DNA of 64,000 nucleotides from a virus: IMG/VR virus record IMGVR_UViG_3300010885_064105, positions 58,363 to 122,362 of that record; one strand, 5' to 3'. Shown piece by piece: positions 13,701 to 22,700 of this stretch (position 1 is its first letter; each line of letters starts with the position of its first letter). The notes under the pieces were generated by a model. It saw only the letters and a program-made list of their open reading frames with translations, ran no database searches and was not told where the DNA came from. The position numbers and the translations under genes were made by a program.

Positions 13701-16700
13701 TTTTTCTTCCAAAAACACCCAATGATAATCTAGCTAAATTTTTAACAGCATCGGGTAATTTATTATCCTTAATAGTATCATCAGCTAATTGACCCTTGTC
13801 ATCAATTTCTCCAACAGATTTTATTGCTGCATTGTCTCTGTCTGTAAATACTTTATCTGCTACTGTACTTAAATACTCCCCTATATTGAAAACATATGAT
13901 TGTTTATTTGGTGGACTATCTTCAAATAATGGAATATTTTTTAGTATCGGATGATTGGTATGATCAATTAAAGAATCTAAATCAATACTATACTGAACAC
14001 CTTTAAGGTTTTGTTTGAGTTGATCTCTTTGATTTCTGTCAATATTACCCTTAGCAAGGGTGGTGAAATCGGGAATTTTGTCAAGCTCAATATGAGACTT
14101 ATCAAATATTTCATCCCCAGTTAATATTTTGTCTACATAAGCTGTTGATTGGGCATATTTTTTAAATTGAGAATATGGACTGAGGGGATTTTTATTATTT
14201 GGAGTAATTAATAAAGCTTTATTTAAATTAGCTCCTAAATTAAAACCATTAGGATCAGCTTTACTAGGATCTGTAGCAATTTGTGGCCCTGTATACTCTG
14301 TATACTGCATATGATACGGTAAGTCAACGTCTCCTATAGGATTAGGCAGCTTTAACTTATATGAACCAAAATCAGATACTGGCTTTGTGCTAATTCCATA
14401 TTTTGTTTTTAATTGTTCAGCTTGATTATCTATAGCAGCTTGAATATCTTGAGATATTACTGATGGGTCTTCATTAGCTACCCATGGAAAAGTTTTCATT
14501 TTACCCATGTCAGCTACGTCATATATTCCAAATTCATATCCTCTAGCCCATTTATAATCAGCGTCTGGTAAATTATTTAATCCTGCTCCTCCAACCATCA
14601 ATTTTGGAAAAGTTGTCTTTATTTTATCTGCTTGTTGTTTACTGTTTAAAGATTTATCTAAAATAGGTTTATATTTACTATTTAAAACATGTAATAATGT
14701 TATATTATTTTCTTTATCTTCTGAAAGGGCACTAGGATTAAAAAAGTTTAATTCATTGCCCGTTAATGATATTCCCTCAGCTCCACTATATAATATCTCT
14801 AATTTTTGTCTTAAATTACTAAGATTCGGATCTTCTGCCTTAAAAAGATTATTAAATACAGGATTTGTGGGGTCAGGATCAACCGATGTAAATGTCTGAG
14901 TTTGTTTAAGATCTTTAAGGTTTAATTCTTGAGTTTTAATAATATTTTTAATATTATCTTTTTCTGTTATCCATGAATTATCTCCTGTCAATATTTTAAT
15001 ACGATCTTGCGCGCTAGAATCTGACATTTTAAGATCTGATTTGATCTTGTAGTATCCCTGATCCTCATTAGATACGACGCTAACATCGGCATAATCAGAT
15101 GCTAGTCTATATATTTTTAATACCTTAGCATGTTCTGTGCTCTCTTTATTCCAAGATAATGCTCCTAGAGTTTTATTTCTTGTTACAATCATACCTACTG
15201 GGAGATTAGATATAACATTGGGACTATAAAATTGATCAGAAATTAAAGATTCGGGAATATCTTTTATGTCATTGACTGCTGGCATACTTGATACTATTGT
15301 AGATGAATCTAAATCACTATTAATTAATTTTTGATTAAAACTATTTTTATATTCGATGAATTTATTTTTGGTAATATTTTTGGTGTCAAATGGCTTATCG
15401 ACTACAGAGCCTAGGGGATCTAATAAGTGTGCACGAGGCCTATTAATGACACCATAGTTAAATACATCTTGATTATGTGCATTTTTTTCCACTAATATAG
15501 CTGGGGCCTCGCCTAAATATAAATTATTGATACCATCTTCGCTTTTAATCGAATCCAGGCTTGCTCTGCCACTAGAGGCAGTAGCCACGGGAGCCATAAT
15601 CGTTTTAGGTTGAGCACCCCTAACAAATTTATCTGGTCCGGCATAGACAGATTTAACTTCTCTAAAAGCTGCTGATCTTGGGTCAATATATTTTTCTTTA
15701 GATTGAACTAGATCATCACTATTTTTTTTGTATTCTTCCTTAAAATTTTGACTAACATATCCACCAGAACTATAGTATCTAACAGCTCCACCACTACTAT
15801 ATTTATTACTATTAATGGCATTTAAAAGAGGCAAGTGGCTTTGAGTAGCTGCTCTATTAACCACAAATTCGCCAGGGGTTAACATTGCTGGCACAGTATC
15901 TGTACCTTGACTCTTAAAATCAATAGCACGTCCAGCAGCAGCGTATATGACACCTCCAGAGGCTTTACCCGCAGCAGGAGCAGCGCCTAGTGGTAGTTTA
16001 CCATTGATTTGTTGTACTAAATTAACTAAATCTTTTAGTTCCGAACCTTCAAAATTTATCTTAACATCACTAAGAGCATTAGCCAAAGCTTTAGCTGATT
16101 GGTTTGCAATATCGCGAGCTAAATTAGAATCTAGTTGGGCCAATAAAGAATTAGCTCGTGCTTGTAAATTATTACCTTCTCTGTATTCTGCAATAGCTGC
16201 TTGAGTTGCTGGATCTAATTCTGGATTTCTAAGAGTATTTAATATTTGCTGAAATACAGGAGATACTCCCATACCAGATTCTTGAAGCATACTCTCTAAT
16301 ACATTTGCCTTAATATTACCAGCCTGTTGATTATTTCCTAAAAATGGCAATATATCATTTAAGGCGCCTAGTGTTTCTTTACGCTCATTAACAAAAGCAG
16401 CTTGAGCAGCTTTCATAGCCTCCATCATACTTGCTCCATTTTGTAAAGCCTCATAGTAGGCTCGTTGAGCACCAGTAGATCTGTTGATAGTATTTATCTG
16501 TCCATTAGCATTATTCTGCAATCTTTGAAAAGCACTAGAAAGACCATTTAATTCTTCGGGCGTACTAGTAACTAATTTTTCAATAAATGAGGCTCTTCCA
16601 GAAGATTTTTGTTGAGCTTCTTGAATTTTTTCCATAGCAGAAGCTGCAATATCGGTATTGTCAGCTAAGTATTTTAATGCATCAATATTTTCTCTTAAAC

Positions 16701-19700
16701 CAATATTAGTATCTGATAAGTTTTTAGTGAATTTAATAAAGTCTGCTTGACCAGATAGTCCTCTTTCTCCTGCACTTCTTTGTTCAGCTTGTTGAACTAC
16801 TCTGGTATTTTCTAGTTTATTTATGCTATCAAATATATCATTAGGATTAGTAGCTCCTCCTGTTTTGGCTGATACTTTAGAGTTTACCATTGTTCTAGCA
16901 TTTTCTAAGCTAATATTTTTACCCAAAGTTTTTGCCAAAGAAAGTTCAGAATCAGCAACTATATCAGTAGCTTTTCTTAGTCTTTGATTAGCAGAAATCT
17001 GTAGATCAATAGTTTTATTAATATTTTGAGTATATACATTAAGGGCGTTTTGATAGTGTTCTAATGCTTTGATTGCTACTTCTTGTGCTCTCCTAGAACT
17101 ATCAACTACCTTATTTAGCTGACCAAGTTTTTCGCTAAGCTGAGTATAATCTAGTTTTTCGTCTCCAGATTTCTTAAAGTCTTTAAGAACATTACCAACT
17201 TCTCCAGATAACTTTTCAACTAAGTCTGGAGGCAATGACAAGTTAGCTAGTGCCTCTTTAACATCGCGACCAACAATGGATCCTAATGCTTCTTCTGTTA
17301 TTCCAGGATTTTTATTAACAGATTTATTAATGGTGCTCATTACAGTAGATTCTATCTTTTCTCCAACTCCTAATAATGAAACCATTTCTGGTGATCGTAT
17401 GCCAAAAGATTCAGCAGCAACATTTCTGGAATTTGATACTGTTTGATCAGAATATGCTCTTGGATTTTGTAAAGCGTTAATCGCAGTTAAAGCAATATTA
17501 CCAACCTTGGCTTGACCTTGCAATGAATCTGATGCGAGATCGATATCTTTGCTCATTTGTTCTAATGAGAAGCTGGCACGACCAATGCTTTGTTCCATAT
17601 TTTGGAACATTCTCTCAAGAGATCTAGTATAAACATTTATTGTATTGTCTAAAGACTTGAGTTGTTGTTGTCTTTCAATAACAGAAGCTTGTTGCCTAAT
17701 GGTTTGTTCTGCATTTATAGCTATAATATTATTAATTCGTGCTTCTTTTTCAACATCACTAATGTTAGCATTATTTTTTATAGATAAAATTTCTTGTTCT
17801 ACAGCAGCATTCGCCCTTGCTATAACTTCTGCTTGTTTTTTCCATGCTGGATCTTTAAATATATCTTCAACACTTGAACCGCTCTGAATCTTAGCTCCAA
17901 TAAGATCAGTAGTAAGCTTAGAGGTTTCAGCAAAACTTTTAGAATTTTCTCTTGCTTTTTCAGGAATTAAAGACTGATATTCTTTACTTCGTCCTTTGTC
18001 TCCTCCACCAAAAAGATCAGTAGATCTAAAATATGCCATTATTCCTTTCTTATCCAAAATCTCACTACGTTGAGATGCTGCTCCTTGATCAGCTGAGCCA
18101 AAAGCATCAAATAGATTAACCCAAAATGCCTTAGCAAGTTTATTATTAGCTTCTATACCAGCTTTAGCAGCTTCTCCTGCTTCTGCTAATTTAGAAGCTA
18201 ACGATCTTTGGATATCTACATTCTTAATGTTAGTATTTAGTTTTTCAAATAATTGTTGACTATCACTAATAGCTGTTTCTAATTTCTTTTGCTGGAAATT
18301 TTTCTCAAATTCTATAGCAGCATTTCTGGCTTCTATAAAAGCTTGTCCAACAGAGGCCGCTAATGTAGCAAGAAGACCAAATCCTCCTAAAAGTTTAGAC
18401 ACTGCTGGACTAAGTCTGCTTCCTAGCATATCTTGCAAGCCGCCAACGAGCATGCCACCAGTAGCTAATCCTGTAACTCCGCCCTGAATAGCGCCCGCTG
18501 TGCTAGCATTTGAAGAGCTGGCACTAGCATTAATTTGCTGAGCAAGCAATGATCCTATTCCTTGTAGTCCAAAAGATAAGCCCAACATTCCTCCAAAATT
18601 ACCTCGCTGATCACCGCCAGGAGCCTGTTGTCCCCTTTGTCTAGCTAATTTATTAACAATATCTTTTCTTGTACGAATTTCTTCTTCAACAGACTGGCTC
18701 ATTTGTCTTTGCTGGGTTCTACTGGCAGTTGTATATGCAGTACTACTTCTTAACTGCTGTCTTAGTTGATCATCCATCTGTCTTAGTATACGAGGATCTC
18801 CCATACTTTGACGAACAAATCTTTGAGCATCATCTCCTGTTAAACCATTAGCTCTAAGATTAACTCCTGCTCTACTACTTGCTCTAGAATATGCTTGTCT
18901 ATCAATAGCTCCAGCATTTTCCTGCAATCTGGTATTAATATCTTCCTGACTCATACCTCTAGCTGCTAATCTATTTCTGGTATTTGTGCGTATTCTGTCT
19001 CTTTCTTCTTGAGCATTAGATTCTATGCTCTGTAATTGATTTCCTGATAAGCCTCCTAAAGTACGTCTAGTTTGAATATCCTGCTGAGCTTGTCTACGAA
19101 TATCTGCTAATTGATTTTCAGCCTGAGATATCTGTTCTGCACTAGCTCCGGCTAATCTGGCTCGTCGAATATCAGCTTCTGTTGCTCGTATAGCTTGTTG
19201 GTATGTTGCTTGTATGCCGCTCTGAATAATTCTAGCAGAATCACCTGATCTAACACCTAATTCTTGTAATACCGTAGCTAAATTTTCTAGTTGACCAGTA
19301 ACATTATCTGTAACTCCAACTACTGATAATGCTCTAGCATCGCTCATGCCGCTAATATTTGGTACTGCTCTAGGACTTCCTCCAAAAGCAAATCTTTGAA
19401 CGGCTCCGCCCTTACTTAATCCTAAAGCTTTGGTAGCAGCTGCTCTTATAACAAATCCGCCCACAGGCAATCCTACAGGTCCTATGCTGTCGCTTGTTCC
19501 GCTACCGGGTCCCTTAAATAAACTAATTCCACCACCAGCAAATGACCTCATACCATTACGATCTGCTTGGTTCATTTCTCTTAATTTGTCATATCCTATA
19601 TTTTTTGCTGTTTCTGGTGGTACAAAAGCTTCTCCATTGCTAACTAATGCTGGTACAGTATCCTGTGTGGATCCTCCTATTGCATATCCTCGCATTTTCT

Positions 19701-22700
19701 TGAACGCCTTTTGATCACTGCTAACCTCGTAATCTCTCAAAGTGCGTCCGTCTCTCCTTACCGCATCTGCCATTCTATTTTGAACATTTGATCGAGCAAG
19801 ATCAACCCGATCCTGAACAACAGATGGTGGAGCTTTATATGGTTGTAGGGATGGAGGCATAGGTATTGAGCCTTCTCCATAACCACCAATTTGCCACTGT
19901 TCACCATAGCCACCAGGAGCAGGTATTTGCTTCATGAACTGAGCTTCAGTAAAACCGGCTTTAATAATATCTTCTAGACTATACTTGAATCCTCCTCTTT
20001 GAATTAATTTAGGAGCAGGTACTAATCCAGCATCAGCAAATCTTCTAATGTTTCCACCATTTTTAAAACTTTTAACTTCAGCTTCTAGAAAATTTGGAGC
20101 ACCCCAATCTGATCTCCATCCTAGTGGTCCAGTAGTATCTAATACTCTATTGATTTTAAATCTAGAATTTCTTGGTAATAGATATTCTGCTTCCATATCA
20201 TAAAGAGCACTCTTTCCTTTATTACCGGTTCTTTCTAAAACATTAGCACCCTTACCTGTTGGTCTTATGTGTAATACCCCTCCATTTGATCCAGCAAATC
20301 TTTTAGCACTATCATAGTTTATAGAAGTAGACAAAAATGACGGAAAAGAAAAAGTCTTATTCATTAACTGAGATTTATAGTCTTTATTAGGATCTATATC
20401 TTGATCAATAATTTTTCTACGATTTTCTTTAAATCCACTATAAAGTATTTTTGGCAAAGAATCAATCATTGAACTGTCAAGATCTTTTATCTGATTACTT
20501 TTAGTTTTGTCTGGTTTGTTTGAAATAACAGCAGAATGAAGATCTTTAGATCGCAATTGGTATTGTCTAAGACTATCTGTTGCTCCACCAGTTTCAAATT
20601 TTTGAATTATTCCACCGCTATTATAACCTCGAACTTTTAGATAATTAGTGATATTATCTTTTGCTGTTGATGGACCATTCAATGTTCTTTTGGCATCTGT
20701 TGGTATGTTTGGTTTTAGACCAAATAATGCTGCTCGTTTTCCTAATCCAAGCGGAAAGTCAATGCTCTTTCCTCCTGTTTCAGCAAATGCTGCCATTGCT
20801 CTTTTGTCTGAAAGAAGTCCTCTTAATGATTCTTGAAATGCAAGACCAGCAGCAGTATCTTCACCCGGTTGATCTAACGGATTTCTGGCACTTTTATATC
20901 TAAATACTTTAATACCAGCTTCACCTTTAGCCTTTAGTGATTTAGATTTAAGTTCTGCTTCTTTTGTATTTTTTCCATTATCATCAACAAAAACTGATCC
21001 GGGAGGTAATTCCGCAGCTTTTAATTTTGCAATTGCAGATTCGTTTAAATTATTACCACCAACCCCGGTAAATTGAGAACGAGGTATATTAAGATTTTGT
21101 CGTTTAAGGAAAGCTTGTAAAAGACCAACTGTGGAGGGTGGTCGCGCTGTTAGTACATTTACATATGGTGACAGCTGAGGCTTAACTAGCAATAAATCTC
21201 TTAATTTTTGACCAAGAGTGCTAAGTCTAGCTTTTTCTGATAATAATTGTCTACCTACCTGTCTCTTGTTGTTAAAAGACTGTAGATCAGGAAGATTATC
21301 AGCCCCAAATACTAATGTTTTGTCAAAGTCAGCATAAAGCGCTTTACCTAAACCTAGTTGACTAAGAATATCCGATACTAATAGTCTTTTAGCTCCTTTT
21401 TTAACAGATTTTCTAAAATCTTTACCATAAGCATCTAGATCATCAATACCTATGCCAGCCTTATCCATTAATTTTTTACGAGGAACACCACCCATCACCT
21501 GAACAGTTGTGATGTTTTTAAGTTCTCCTTTATCTCCAACAACCATATCAGTTGGCTTAAATGGAGAGCCGTACAAACCAGCAATACCAAATAGTAATCC
21601 TGCTGCTTGTTTCTGATTAGTAATTCCGAGACGTTGATCTACTTCACCGTTTATTCTTCTGGTATAAGCTTTTAGAATCTCATCTTTTTTGCGTTGAATA
21701 TCTGGTGTTGTATTTCGTTTACCAAGAATAGTCCTCATCATTCCAACATCCATACCCTCTACTCTAACGGGGCCGGTCTGTCCAGTAGTAAGGCCTGTTA
21801 TAATTTGAGAAGCTGTTAATTTAGCAGCATCGGACTCTGTTATTTTTTTAAACCGTTCTTTTTTTGTTCTTCTGACCATCTCTCCGGCCATGAATCGCTG
21901 AATAGATCCACCAGAAGCTAGTTGTTGAACATTAAGACTAGCTTTTGATCTCATTAAAGAACTTCCGGGTCGAGCAGAACTTCGCTCTTCTTTTGCGCTT
22001 AAGATTTTGAATTTAGAGTTTGGTGGTAATATAAATTCTTTTTCTAAATCATAATCTGTACTAACTCGTTTATTAGTATTAATACCCTTTTTCTTGGGGT
22101 TGGTCAAAATACTCAAAAGTCCTTGACGAGCAAATTCCATTGCTATAGAGCTATCTAAACTAGTAGATAAAAATCCAGGTAATGTAAATGATTTGCCAAC
22201 CGATTTTGGTAGCTTATCGCCAACTTGATTTTTAATCAGATTGAGTCTATTTTCTCCAATACCAGAATATAATTGTTTTGGTAATTTATCTGTGGTTTGT
22301 TTTTTTAAATCTTTAACATTTTTTTGTTCTTCTTTAGTTAATGGAGTTCCAAGCATTAGACTTCTATTAAGTTTCATAGAAGTTGCTTTATATGTTGATA
22401 TAGCGTCAGTACTTCCACCAATACCGAATTTTTGTATAGATCCACCATTATTACGTTCTAAACCAAGTTTATCAATTTTTAATAAACTCTTCTGAGCTCT
22501 TTCTTCTCTTCCTCTTTTTTGGCTTTCACTTGAGTTTGGAGTAAAGATTTTGTTTTTTAATCCAGGTCCCATTTCATATACAATTGTTGGACCCAATTGA
22601 ATATTGTCGGGTTTCTGCTTCCTGGTTAAAGGAGATATTTTTTCGTTATTACGACGCAATAAGTTATATCTTAATCGTTTGTTTAAAATAAATGCATCAG

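Larger units (their letters stand above)
19378..22446 (-). repeat. Short linker repeat GGxIQ(K/R)FxxGG between N-terminal modules of the tape measure
   Basis: Five copies are visible: GGSIQKFGIGG (22411-22446), GGSIQRFMAGE (21882-21912), GGIIQKFETGG (20584-20616), GGNIRRFADAG (20025-20060) and GGAVQRFAFGG (19378-19410). They fall at the borders of the nuclease-like, ART-like, HAD and second ART-like modules, so they mark module junctions. Confidence 0.7.
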
